A stretch of DNA of 64,000 bases from Chryseobacterium sp. BLS98 (GTDB lineage Bacteria; Bacteroidota; Bacteroidia; Flavobacteriales; Weeksellaceae): the NCBI RefSeq assembly GCF_001045445.1, contig NZ_LFNF01000003.1, positions 124,001-188,000 on the forward strand, read 5' to 3'. Each line of letters begins with the position of its first letter. Position 1 is the first letter of the stretch. The position numbers and the translations under genes were made by a program. Positions 51,553 through 59,584 of the stretch are shown here, one piece after another. Below the pieces are notes generated by a model. It saw only the letters and a program-made list of their open reading frames with translations, was not told the origin of the DNA and did no database searches.

Positions 51553-52299
51553 TTATTGTCCATCCGGTCTGTCTGCTCTTCCGTATACCTGGAAGTTGAA
51601 TACCATACAGTAATTTCTCAGAGAATACTGCGTATTGTAAGGATAATGTGGATCTCTTGCAAAGGCAGCTCTTGAAGGCACAATAATAACACCTTGAAGA
51701 TTGTATGGGTTTCCACTTGGAAGATTGTTAAATGCCTTAAATTTCTGCATGGCTTCACGGAAACCTTCCACTTCATAGTAGCTTCTCTGCTTGGCGGCAT
51801 CTGTTGTAGCTGCATCCAGCACAGACTGCTTTACATAATAATACATAGGATCTATGATTGGAAGTCCGTTGCCATTAATTGTGTTGGTAATGGCCAGAGT
51901 TGAAGCAAAAGCCACATTTCCATCGGTATTAACGGCTAAAAGAGCATTAGCTTTCATCATCATAGTAAGAATATCCTTCGGGCCGATGGTTTGAGCATCA
52001 GTTGCTGAGGGTTGTGCTCCTTCCCTGACAATATAGATTGTTCCTGATGGAAGCGTTTCATAAGGCATATCTATCAGCTTCTTCTCATTATCATCACTGG
52101 TATCCGTAGTACTGAAAGCTTTTATATTCCCCTGGGCGTCCAGATAATTCTCGTTCATGAACTTCTTAATCGCCTGATCATCATAACTGTTCTGAACGGT
52201 AATATCTTCCGGTTCTTTATACGTTTCAATTTCATCATCTTTCTTACATGCAGAAAAACACAAAGATCCCGCAAGGATATATAAAAATATTTTTTTCAT
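51553..52299 (-). CDS. Lipoprotein, possibly FKBP-like
   Basis: 248 aa with lipobox SLCFSACKKDDE (C18). The mature part starts with an acidic linker. Later segments (LPSGTIYIVREGAQPS, TIGPKDILTMMMKANAL, GFREAMQKFKAFNNLPSG, GVIIVPSRAAFARDPHYPYN) look like the FKBP-fold lipoproteins common in Flavobacteriia, such as GldI relatives; the isomerase active-site residues are not convincing. It is likely attached to a membrane and may assist protein folding or envelope processes. The family call is tentative. Confidence 0.7.
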   Translation of the reverse strand: MKKIFLYILAGSLCFSACKKDDEIETYKEPEDITVQNSYDDQAIKKFMNENYLDAQGNIKAFSTTDTSDDNEKKLIDMPYETLPSGTIYIVREGAQPSATDAQTIGPKDILTMMMKANALLAVNTDGNVAFASTLAITNTINGNGLPIIDPMYYYVKQSVLDAATTDAAKQRSYYEVEGFREAMQKFKAFNNLPSGNPYNLQGVIIVPSRAAFARDPHYPYNTQYSLRNYCMVFNFQVYGRADRPDGQ

Positions 52300-52354
52300 T
52301 TCAAAAAACTTTAATTACTTTACAAATAATATAACGGCAAAAGTATAAAAAATT

Positions 52355-52795
52355 ATGAGAATAGATAAATTTTTATGGTGCATTCGTTTTTATAAGACGA
52401 GAAGTATTGCAGCAGAGGAAATTAAAAAGAACAGGGTTTCTATAGGAACGTCCGCCGTAAAGTCGTCTAAGGAGGTAAAAGAAGGGGATATCATCAAGAT
52501 TCGTAAAAATCAGATTGATTATAAAATAAAAGTTACCCAGATCCCGAAAAGCAGGATGGGGGCAAAGCTTGTTCCTCTTCATATTCAGGATGTGACGGAT
52601 AAAGAGCAATATGAATTATTAAAGCTTCGCAAAATGTCACAGGATTATTACAGAAGCAAAGGTGAAGGAAGGCCTACGAAAAAAGACAGACGTGAGATGG
52701 ATGAATATGTAGGAAATGATATTGCTTCAGACTTTACAGACTGGGATGATTTCTTTGGAGAAACGGCAGATGGTATCGAAGAAAATGAAGATTAA
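52355..52795 (+). CDS. RNA-binding S4 domain protein, HslR-like
   Basis: 146 aa. The S4 domain is at the N terminus: MRIDKFLWCIRFYKTRSIAAEEIKKNRVSIG. The rest (KSSKEVKEGDIIKIRKNQIDYKIKV and a basic/acidic tail with SKGEGRPTKKDRREMDEY) matches HslR, which binds stalled 50S subunits carrying peptidyl-tRNA and helps ribosome rescue. The C-terminal tail is strongly acidic (FGETADGIEENED). It is convergent with aroK, 9 bp apart. Confidence 0.9.
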   Translation: MRIDKFLWCIRFYKTRSIAAEEIKKNRVSIGTSAVKSSKEVKEGDIIKIRKNQIDYKIKVTQIPKSRMGAKLVPLHIQDVTDKEQYELLKLRKMSQDYYRSKGEGRPTKKDRREMDEYVGNDIASDFTDWDDFFGETADGIEENED

Positions 52796-52804
52796 ATGAA
52801 AGCT

Positions 52805-53320
52805 CTAGAGATAGAGCTTTTCTACTATTTCCTGAACAATATCTTCCGGGGTTCTTGAATCGGTATTGATGCTGAACTGGGCTTTGCTGTAAAATGCATT
52901 TCTTTCAAATAAATGCTTGGCGATAAACTCAGGCAGATCTTCATCCGGGATATTGGCTATCAGCGGCCTTTTTTCTTTCTGTTTGGAAAGTCTTTCATAT
53001 AAAGTGTTTACGGAAGCCCTTAAAAAAATGCTTTTTGAGCTGTGGTTGATAATTTCCATATTATTATAATAAACCGGTGTTCCACCCCCAAGGCTTAAAA
53101 CCACATTTTCTTCTGAAGCAAGAATTTCCTCCAGCGCCTCTCTTTCCAGCTTTCTAAACTGAATTTCCCCCTTTTTTTCGAATATTTCAGGAATGGTTAA
53201 TTTATTTCTCCTGGAAATCTCTTTATCGAGGTCAATGAGTTTAAAATTTATTTTATCGCTTAAAATTTTGGAAATGTGAGATTTGCCACATCCCATGTAT
53301 CCGATCAGTGAAATAACCAT
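52805..53320 (-). CDS. aroK: Shikimate kinase
   Basis: 171 aa. Phosphorylates shikimate at C3 in aromatic amino acid synthesis. Walker A is MVISLIGYMGCGKSHISK; DLDKEISRR carries the shikimate-binding Asp; VVLSLGGGTPVYYNN is the GGG loop; ERLSKQKEKRPLI is the LID. All key residues are present and the length is normal. It is convergent with the S4-domain gene. Confidence 0.96.
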   Translation of the reverse strand: MVISLIGYMGCGKSHISKILSDKINFKLIDLDKEISRRNKLTIPEIFEKKGEIQFRKLEREALEEILASEENVVLSLGGGTPVYYNNMEIINHSSKSIFLRASVNTLYERLSKQKEKRPLIANIPDEDLPEFIAKHLFERNAFYSKAQFSINTDSRTPEDIVQEIVEKLYL

Positions 53321-53352
53321 GAATTTTTTTTAAACAAATTTGCAAAAAAGTT

Positions 53353-53381
53353 TTGAGATAATGAAAAAACACCTATCTTTG
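53353..53381 (+). promoter_or_regulatory. Promoter of the first tRNA unit
   Basis: TTG (53353-53355), an 18-bp spacer and TATCTTTG (53374-53381), then CACC, 53 bp before the first tRNA. Confidence 0.65.
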
Positions 53382-53434
53382 CACCACTGAAAACGAGGGA
53401 TATTATTCAAATATAAATCGTTTGTAAAGTGGCC

Positions 53435-53507
53435 GACTCGGTAGCTCAGCTGGTAGAGCAATACACTTTTAATGTATGGGTCCTGGGTTCGAATCCCAGC
53501 CGGGTCA
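53435..53507 (+). tRNA. tRNA-Lys (UUU), copy 1
   Basis: 73 nt cloverleaf: acceptor GACTCGG / CCGGGTC, anticodon stem ATACA / TGTAT with loop CTTTTAA (anticodon TTT), T arm CTGGG TTCGAAT CCCAG. The CCA end is not encoded. It is identical to copies 2 and 3. Confidence 0.97.
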
Positions 53508-53543
53508 CAAGCGAAAAAATTACTGAATTATTGTAATTTTATA

Positions 53544-53626
53544 GCCTGCGTGGTGAAATTGGTAGACACGCCATCTTGAGGGGGTGGTTTCCTAAGGATG
53601 TGCTGGTTCGAGTCCAGTCGCAGGCA
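53544..53626 (+). tRNA. tRNA-Leu (GAG)
   Basis: 83 nt class II tRNA: acceptor GCCTGCG / CGCAGGC, anticodon stem CCATC / GGTGG with loop TTGAGGG (anticodon GAG), a short variable arm, and T arm CTGGTTCGAGTCCAG. CCA is not encoded. Confidence 0.94.
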
Positions 53627-53681
53627 CTGCAAAGAAAATTTAATAATTAAAAATGAAGTTATTTCACTTTTAATTGTGGCC

Positions 53682-53754
53682 GACTCGGTAGCTCAGCTGG
53701 TAGAGCAATACACTTTTAATGTATGGGTCCTGGGTTCGAATCCCAGCCGGGTCA
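53682..53754 (+). tRNA. tRNA-Lys (UUU), copy 2
   Basis: Same 73-nt sequence as copy 1 (anticodon TTT). It is the last tRNA of the first transcription unit and is followed by the terminator at 53810. Confidence 0.97.
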
Positions 53755-53809
53755 CAAGTTTACTGAAAAGTAAATTTTTTTCATATTAATATTTTGTGAT
53801 TTGGTGTTT

Positions 53810-53842
53810 CAAAGGTCTCGTAAGAGACCTTTGATTTTTTTT
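53810..53842 (+). terminator. Terminator of the first tRNA unit
   Basis: 10-bp perfect stem CAAAGGTCTC / GAGACCTTTG with a GTAA tetraloop, then eight T after one A. Confidence 0.93.
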
Positions 53843-53852
53843 ATAATTACTA

Positions 53853-53883
53853 TTGCAGGAATGAAAAAAGAATCATATCTTTG
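53853..53883 (+). promoter_or_regulatory. Promoter of the third tRNA-Lys
   Basis: TTG (53853-53855), a 20-bp spacer and TATCTTTG (53876-53883), followed by CACC as in the first tRNA promoter; 49 bp before the tRNA. Confidence 0.65.
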
Positions 53884-53932
53884 CACCGCTTAAAAAACGA
53901 TATCAGAAATGTTAATCGTTTTAATTGTGGCC

Positions 53933-54005
53933 GACTCGGTAGCTCAGCTGGTAGAGCAATACACTTTTAATGTATGGGTCCTGGGTTCGAATCCCAGCCG
54001 GGTCA
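53933..54005 (+). tRNA. tRNA-Lys (UUU), copy 3
   Basis: Same 73-nt sequence as copies 1 and 2, with its own promoter and terminator. Confidence 0.97.
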
Positions 54006-54060
54006 CTAATTTACTGAAAAGTAAATTTTTTTCATATTAATATTTTGTGATTTGGTGTTT

Positions 54061-54092
54061 CAAAGGTCTCGTAAGAGGCCTTTGATTTTTTT
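54061..54092 (+). terminator. Terminator of the third tRNA-Lys
   Basis: CAAAGGTCTC / GAGGCCTTTG with a GTAA loop. The A-to-G change turns one A-T pair into G-T, so the stem is preserved. Seven T follow. Confidence 0.92.
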
Positions 54093-54103
54093 ATATAACA
54101 GTC

Positions 54104-54143
54104 TTATAAAAAAGAAAAAAACTCTGATCATGTAACCAGAGTT
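54104..54143 (-). terminator. Terminator of panC
   Basis: Minus strand: 7-bp stem AACTCTG / CAGAGTT, then TTTTTTCTTTTTT. Confidence 0.7.
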
Positions 54144-54195
54144 GTGTTTTTATAAAAAATATACAGATGTATTTTTGTTGAACGGTTGTTTAATA

Positions 54196-55044
54196 TTAAT
54201 CCAGATGCATGTTGTCAATAAGTCTCACCCCGTCTACAACCACCACGATGAATGCTCTGTATTTTCTGTCTTTATAGAAAAAATCTGTCTCTTTCAGGGT
54301 ATTTTCATCGGCAATCAGGAAATATTCCAATTTCATTCCGTGCTGCTGGTCAAAAATATCCGTTACTCTTTCTTTTATTTCAGGGATGGTGATCACCCGG
54401 AACCAATCGTTTACCTTAACCAGGGTTTCGTAAATCACCTTTGAGGCTTCTTTCCTATCTTCATGAAGTCTTTGGTTTCTTGAACTTAAGGCCAAGCCGT
54501 TTTCAGCCCTGTAAATAGGAACTCCTATGATCTTTACAGGAAGATGTTTTTTTTCAGCCATCTTTTTAATAATGGCAAGCTGCTGGAAATCTTTTTCACC
54601 GAAATAAGCATGGTCCGGTTTCACCTGTCTGAAAAGCTCTTCTACTACGGTTCCTACCCCATCAAAATGTCCTGGTCTGGATTTTCCTTCCATTTCGTTT
54701 TCCAGTCCATCGAAATCATAATGCTGGCTTTCTGTTTTTTCAGGATAAATATCAGTTACTTCAGGGATATAAACAGCATCTACCAATCCCGAATTTTCTA
54801 AGATAAGAATATCCCTGTTCACATCTCTTGGATATTTTTCAAGATCTTCCGGATTATTAAATTGGGTAGGATTTACAAAAATCGAAGAAATCACGAGGTC
54901 ATTATCTTTTCTGGCTTCTTCATACAGAGAAAGATGGCCTTTGTGGAGGGCTCCCATGGTAGGGGCAAAGCCTATTTTTTTTCCCATTTCTTTCTGTCTT
55001 TCAATGAAATCCTGAAGGGTTTTCTTATTCTTTATAACTTCCAT
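54196..55044 (-). CDS. panC: Pantothenate synthetase
   Basis: 282 aa. Condenses pantoate and beta-alanine with ATP to make pantothenate, the coenzyme A precursor. HIGH-type motif PTMGALHKGHLSLYEEA, SIFVNPTQFNNPEDLEKYPR, and KDFQQLAIIKKM (the KxxQ signature of the C-terminal helix) with ALSSRNQRL (KMSKS-like). Divergent from the GT5-like gene; a -7 box lies upstream. Confidence 0.96.
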   Translation of the reverse strand: MEVIKNKKTLQDFIERQKEMGKKIGFAPTMGALHKGHLSLYEEARKDNDLVISSIFVNPTQFNNPEDLEKYPRDVNRDILILENSGLVDAVYIPEVTDIYPEKTESQHYDFDGLENEMEGKSRPGHFDGVGTVVEELFRQVKPDHAYFGEKDFQQLAIIKKMAEKKHLPVKIIGVPIYRAENGLALSSRNQRLHEDRKEASKVIYETLVKVNDWFRVITIPEIKERVTDIFDQQHGMKLEYFLIADENTLKETDFFYKDRKYRAFIVVVVDGVRLIDNMHLD

Positions 55045-55065
55045 AGTTTATTTTAATACTAATTC

Positions 55066-55073
55066 AAAAATAC
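55066..55073 (-). promoter_or_regulatory. -7 box of panC
   Basis: Minus strand TATTTTTG, consensus match, 21 bp before the start codon. Confidence 0.5.
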
Positions 55074-55168
55074 TAAAAATATCATATAATTATATGAGTT
55101 TTTAATAATTTGAAATTGGGAATTATCGTAAAAAAATGTTAATTAAAATAATGTTGAATGTTTTTTTG

Positions 55169-55176
55169 TAATTTTG
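55169..55176 (+). promoter_or_regulatory. -7 box of the GT5-like operon
   Basis: TAATTTTG, consensus match, 38 bp before the start codon of the GT5-like gene. Confidence 0.5.
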
Positions 55177-55214
55177 CACATTAAAGCATTTTTACAAAAA
55201 TATAGATAGAATTT

Positions 55215-55985
55215 ATGCCGAATCAAAAAATACTGTACATTACTACAGAGATGTATCCATATCAGGAAGATACGAATATGGCTGCATTGGTAAACAAAAT
55301 GGCACTTAAGATGCACAATGAAGGCAATGATGTAAGAGTTTTTATGCCAAGATTTGGACAAATAAGTGAAAGAAAATTTCAACTTCATGAGGTAATCCGT
55401 CTTTCGGGAATGAACATTATTATCAATGATCTGGATCAGCCTTTAATTATTAAAGTAGCATCTCTTCCGGGGGAAAGACTTCAGGTTTACTTTATTGATA
55501 ACGAAGAATACTTCAAAAGAAAACAATATTACGTAGATGATGAAGGAAATCCTTTTGACGATAACGACGAAAGAGCTATTTTCTTTGCAAGAGGAGTGAT
55601 AGAAACCATCAAGAAATTAAATTGGGTTCCTGATGTCATTCACTTAAACGGATGGATGTCTTCCTTTGTTCCTATTTACCTAAAAACGTACTACGAATCC
55701 GATACGTATTTCAAAGACGCCAAAATTATCCTTTCCTTATACAATGAAAAGGATGCCGCACTGGACAAAAACATTGCTGAAAAACTGACATTCGATAATA
55801 TTTCAGGATTAAAAGCGTTAGATAATCCGACAATCAAAAATTTTGTTATCGAAAGTATGAACTATGTTGACATGGTAGTGAAAGGGGATGAGTTTCTGGA
55901 TGCAGACCTTGACAAGGGTTTCAACGAAACAGCCACTTCAAAATCGGAATACGTTGACGTAGATTCTATAAACCAACTTTATTAA
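55215..55985 (+). CDS. Stand-alone N-terminal domain of a GT5 glycogen/starch synthase
   Basis: 256 aa against about 470 for a full GT5 enzyme. It covers only the N-terminal Rossmann domain: ILYITTEMYPYQEDTNMAALVNKMALKMHNEGNDVRVFMPRFG, VYFIDNEEYF, FFARGVIETIKKLNWVPDVIHLNGWMSS. The KxGGL ADP-glucose motif near the N terminus is altered (EDTNMAAL) and the whole C-terminal donor-binding domain is missing. The downstream gene starts 11 bp after its stop, so the frame is not simply broken. Glycosyltransferase activity is unlikely; a regulatory or binding role is inferred. Homologues beside panC are common in Bacteroidota. Confidence 0.82.
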   Translation: MPNQKILYITTEMYPYQEDTNMAALVNKMALKMHNEGNDVRVFMPRFGQISERKFQLHEVIRLSGMNIIINDLDQPLIIKVASLPGERLQVYFIDNEEYFKRKQYYVDDEGNPFDDNDERAIFFARGVIETIKKLNWVPDVIHLNGWMSSFVPIYLKTYYESDTYFKDAKIILSLYNEKDAALDKNIAEKLTFDNISGLKALDNPTIKNFVIESMNYVDMVVKGDEFLDADLDKGFNETATSKSEYVDVDSINQLY

Positions 55986-55996
55986 ACACATTTTTA

Positions 55997-57607
55997 ATGA
56001 CTCATACTGTTAAAAGGACCTTAGCCATACTTTTTATGGCGGTTTTCGGGAGCGCTCTTCTTTATAATTGCGAACCGGAGGCGGATTCGCTTGGCGAACA
56101 GCTTTTTATAGATGGTGCTGCGGAAGGCAATGTATCTTCTTATGACCTTATTGCTTATAATATTGATAATCACGATTCAATCAGAAGTGATGCCAGCAGA
56201 CTGGTAGAAGTAATAAACACTTCAGGTATATCCTCATCCCGTTTTGTTCTTGGAGCTTTTTCCGAAGGACAGTTTGGTATGCAGAAAGCCTCTTATCTTA
56301 CCCAGTTAAGAATGAGCACGGATAATTTTAGTTTCGGGACTACTCCAAAGGTGGATTCTGTAGTTCTGGTACTGAGACCGGATGTAGTTGCCGATTCAGT
56401 AGCTACCCTTCCTCTTAAGGATGAAAGCATATTAGTAGGAACGGAAACCGTACCTGTTTCTACAGAGATTAAGACGTATCCTACCAGCTTTACTTATAAA
56501 TATGGTAAAACAAAGTTAGGTCCGGGAGGAACACATACTTTAATGCACATTAACGTAGATGAGATTACAACATTCCTGGATGGGAATGATGTTGCTTTCA
56601 AACGTTCCAACGTTGTTGTAGGTACGGGAGCAGCTTTGGGATCTACTGTATTTAACGGAACAGTAACTTCTAAGACGATTACCAAAAAGTCGGATAATTC
56701 AGCTTTATTTACTTCTGATGCAGGAATCAGAATTCGTTTGGACAAAGATTTTTTCCAAACCAAGATTCTTGACAAAAATGGTAAGCCGGAGCTTATGGAT
56801 GCAGCTAACTTTACAAGATACTTCAAAGGGATCAAACTTTCTGTAACAGATACAGACGGATATCTTCTGCAGATTTCTCCGGAATCTATGGAAATGATCA
56901 TGTACTATACCAACGAAAAGAACGATAACGGTACGATCACAAGACCACAATCTACCTTTAAGTTCTTGCTGACAGGAGGTGTGGGCAATGCCCGTATCGG
57001 TCAGTACGAATATGACAGGACAGGTTCTGCATGGGCAGCTGCAAGATCATCAATCAATGAAACTGATGGGGATGCCAAGCTTTATGCACAGGGAATGGGA
57101 GGACCTTCTATTGGTGTGAAAATTCCTGATACTACCATTGCCAGTCTTAAGGAGTTATATCAAAAAGACAAGAACGCCATTATGAGTGCCAAGATCAGAA
57201 TCTATACAGATGCTGCAACATGGAGCAATAATTATAAAAGAACGACAGATAATTTAATGATTATTCCTGTTGTGAAAGATGCGACGAGCGGACTGCTTAC
57301 TTCTTCAGGATTTATTTCAGATTTAACAGCCGGGTTTGGTATGATAAAATCTTATGATTTAGATAAAAATCCATCTTATTACGACTTTGTAGTTACAAAA
57401 ACAGTAAAAGATATTGTTGAAGGTTCAGAAACAAATAAAACACTTCTCGTTAATACCGGAAAATTTGTTTTAACTACAGCAGGTTCACTGGGAGGATATA
57501 AATTTACTACCCGAGCATTTGCAACGGAAAGAGGCGTTTATGTTGGTTCAGATAAAACCAACGCCAACAGAATTCAATTAAAAATTACTTACGGAACTAA
57601 AAAATAA
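55997..57607 (+). CDS. DUF4270 family lipoprotein
   Basis: 536 aa with a lipoprotein-type signal (FGSALLYNCEPEADSLG, lipid Cys about residue 26). The family signature is the Asp/Gly/Leu N-terminal stretch after the lipobox, then VDSVVLVLRP, and a beta-rich body repeated through the chain. DUF4270 proteins are found only in Bacteroidota; the function is unknown, but they lie near glmS and peptidoglycan or envelope genes. It is 11 bp after the GT5-like gene and 15 bp before glmS, so an operon is likely. Confidence 0.88.
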   Translation: MTHTVKRTLAILFMAVFGSALLYNCEPEADSLGEQLFIDGAAEGNVSSYDLIAYNIDNHDSIRSDASRLVEVINTSGISSSRFVLGAFSEGQFGMQKASYLTQLRMSTDNFSFGTTPKVDSVVLVLRPDVVADSVATLPLKDESILVGTETVPVSTEIKTYPTSFTYKYGKTKLGPGGTHTLMHINVDEITTFLDGNDVAFKRSNVVVGTGAALGSTVFNGTVTSKTITKKSDNSALFTSDAGIRIRLDKDFFQTKILDKNGKPELMDAANFTRYFKGIKLSVTDTDGYLLQISPESMEMIMYYTNEKNDNGTITRPQSTFKFLLTGGVGNARIGQYEYDRTGSAWAAARSSINETDGDAKLYAQGMGGPSIGVKIPDTTIASLKELYQKDKNAIMSAKIRIYTDAATWSNNYKRTTDNLMIIPVVKDATSGLLTSSGFISDLTAGFGMIKSYDLDKNPSYYDFVVTKTVKDIVEGSETNKTLLVNTGKFVLTTAGSLGGYKFTTRAFATERGVYVGSDKTNANRIQLKITYGTKK

Positions 57608-57622
57608 AAACACCAGAAAAAT

Positions 57623-59476
57623 ATGTGTGGAATTGTAGGATATACAGGATTTCAGGATGCGTATGATATTGTAATCAACGGTCTTAGAAGATTAGAATAT
57701 AGAGGATATGATAGTGCAGGGATTGTTTTGGAGGGTTCAAATAATAAATTTGAAGTAGAAAAGACGAAAGGTAAGGTTGATGATTTGGTTAATATTTCAT
57801 CACAATTGAAAGGAACGGCCAAAATAGGGATGGGGCATACCAGATGGGCTACCCACGGAGTTCCAAGTGATAGAAACTCTCACCCGCACTTATCAAACAA
57901 TGGAAAAATTGCTCTTGTACACAATGGTATTATAGAAAACTATGATACGATTAAAACAATGCTTACCGAAAAAGGATTTACTTTTAAATCCGAAACAGAT
58001 ACAGAAGTTTTGGTAAATCTTATCCAGTATTTCACAGATCTGAAACCGGAGACAGATTTCCCTACGGCGGTAAGATATGCTTTGAATGAAGTATACGGCG
58101 CTTATGCTATTACCGTACTTCATGAAGATTACCCGGGAGTATTGGTGGTGGCAAGATTAGGTTCTCCACTGGCAATTGGTTTGGGTGACAAAGAATATTT
58201 TATTGCTTCCGATGCCTCTCCTTTCGTAGAATTTACCAAAGAAGCCATCTATCTTGAAGAAGGCCATATGGCAACTATTTCATTAGAAAATGGAGTAGAC
58301 ATCAGAACGATTAATGATAACTCAAGAATTGAACCTGAAGTTCAGGAACTTAAATTAAGCCTGGAGCAGATTGAAAAAGGGGGCTACGAGCATTTCATGC
58401 TTAAAGAAATCTTTGAACAGCCTAAATCCATCCATGATACCATGAGAGGAAGACTGCTTGTAGATGAAGGCGTTATAAAAATGGCCGGAATCTGGGATCA
58501 TTTGGAGAGATTCAAAAATGCCAACAGAATTATTATTATTGCCTGCGGTACATCTTGGCATGCAGGTCTTATCGGGGAATATCTTATTGAAGAATATGCA
58601 AGAATTCCTGTAGAAGTAGAATATGCATCAGAATTCAGATACAGAAACCCTATTATCACCGATAAGGATGTGGTTATTGCAATCTCCCAGTCAGGAGAGA
58701 CAGCAGACACTATGGCTGCATTGAAGCTGGCAAAAGAAAAAGGAGCATTTATATATGGTATATGTAACGTAGTGGACTCTTCCATTGCAAGAATTACAGA
58801 TGCAGGTTCATATACCCACGCTGGTCCTGAAATTGGGGTAGCTTCTACTAAAGCATTTACTGCACAGCTTACTATTCTTTCTTTAATTGCCCTTAAATTA
58901 GGGAAACATAACGGGAACCTCGGAAATGCTGAATTCATGAGCCTGATTACCGAACTGAACGCACTTCCTAAAAAGATAGAAGAAGTTTTGAGCACTACTC
59001 ATGAGCTGACTCAGAATATTGCCAAAGACTTTATTAAGACAACCAATTTCCTTTATTTAGGAAGAGGATACAACTATCCTGCAGCATTGGAAGGCGCCTT
59101 GAAGCTTAAGGAGATCTCTTATATTCACGCAGAAGGATATCCGGCAGCAGAAATGAAGCATGGGCCTATTGCGCTTATTGACGAGAACATGCCAATCGTT
59201 ATTATTGCTCCTAAAAAAGGACATTATGATAAAATTGTAAGCAATGTTCAGGAAATTAAGGCTAGAAAAGGAAAAATCATTGCTGTTGTTAATAAAGGAG
59301 ACCAACAGGTAAGTTCAATGGCAGACTATGTTATTGAAATCCCGGAAACCTCAGAATGTTTCTCACCAATCGTTGCCTCTGTGCCTTTACAGCTATTGGC
59401 ATACTATATTGCTATATACCGTGGAGCCAATGTAGATCAGCCAAGAAACTTAGCAAAATCGGTAACTGTGGAATAA
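57623..59476 (+). CDS. glmS: Glutamine-fructose-6-phosphate aminotransferase
   Basis: 617 aa. Makes glucosamine 6-phosphate for peptidoglycan and LPS. N-terminal class II amidotransferase with the catalytic Cys after Met (MCGIVGYTG), MGHTRWATHG, and VHNGIIENY. Two SIS domains follow: ACGTSWHAG, AISQSGETADTM, GVASTKAFTAQ, YPAAEMKHGPIAL and the C-terminal QPRNLAKSVTVE. All signature residues are intact. It is the last gene of the DUF4270 operon. Confidence 0.97.
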   Translation: MCGIVGYTGFQDAYDIVINGLRRLEYRGYDSAGIVLEGSNNKFEVEKTKGKVDDLVNISSQLKGTAKIGMGHTRWATHGVPSDRNSHPHLSNNGKIALVHNGIIENYDTIKTMLTEKGFTFKSETDTEVLVNLIQYFTDLKPETDFPTAVRYALNEVYGAYAITVLHEDYPGVLVVARLGSPLAIGLGDKEYFIASDASPFVEFTKEAIYLEEGHMATISLENGVDIRTINDNSRIEPEVQELKLSLEQIEKGGYEHFMLKEIFEQPKSIHDTMRGRLLVDEGVIKMAGIWDHLERFKNANRIIIIACGTSWHAGLIGEYLIEEYARIPVEVEYASEFRYRNPIITDKDVVIAISQSGETADTMAALKLAKEKGAFIYGICNVVDSSIARITDAGSYTHAGPEIGVASTKAFTAQLTILSLIALKLGKHNGNLGNAEFMSLITELNALPKKIEEVLSTTHELTQNIAKDFIKTTNFLYLGRGYNYPAALEGALKLKEISYIHAEGYPAAEMKHGPIALIDENMPIVIIAPKKGHYDKIVSNVQEIKARKGKIIAVVNKGDQQVSSMADYVIEIPETSECFSPIVASVPLQLLAYYIAIYRGANVDQPRNLAKSVTVE

Positions 59477-59584
59477 AAAACAGTTGTAAATAAAATAAAT
59501 TTAGATTTCTTCCGTTATTTCAAAAAAAATCTTAAAAGTTTCTTAAAAAAATTATATATTTACGGCTTAATTATAAAAATTAAC

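Larger units (their letters stand above)
53668..53842 (+). repeat. Tandem-duplicated tRNA-Lys unit, copy 1
   Basis: About 175 bp holding the 14-bp leader TTTTAATTGTGGCC-, tRNA-Lys, an AT-rich spacer and a terminator. It is repeated at 53919-54092 with about four differences (two after the tRNA, one in the hairpin, one in the T run). Confidence 0.88.
53919..54092 (+). repeat. Tandem-duplicated tRNA-Lys unit, copy 2
   Basis: Second copy of the 53668-53842 unit, offset by 251 bp. The duplicated part covers leader, tRNA, spacer and terminator but not the promoter. Confidence 0.88.

Noticed and set aside
53760..53805. tRNA-linked integration site
   Set aside because: The tRNA duplication is a local tandem copy; no integrase or foreign block follows the tRNAs.
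53435..54005. Repeated units with spacing, as a possible CRISPR array
   Set aside because: The repeats are tRNA-Lys genes with cloverleaf structure and terminators, not short direct repeats with unique spacers.
55215..55997. Frameshifted full-length glycogen synthase
   Set aside because: The region after the stop encodes DUF4270 in a complete frame; no C-terminal GT5 domain is found in any frame.
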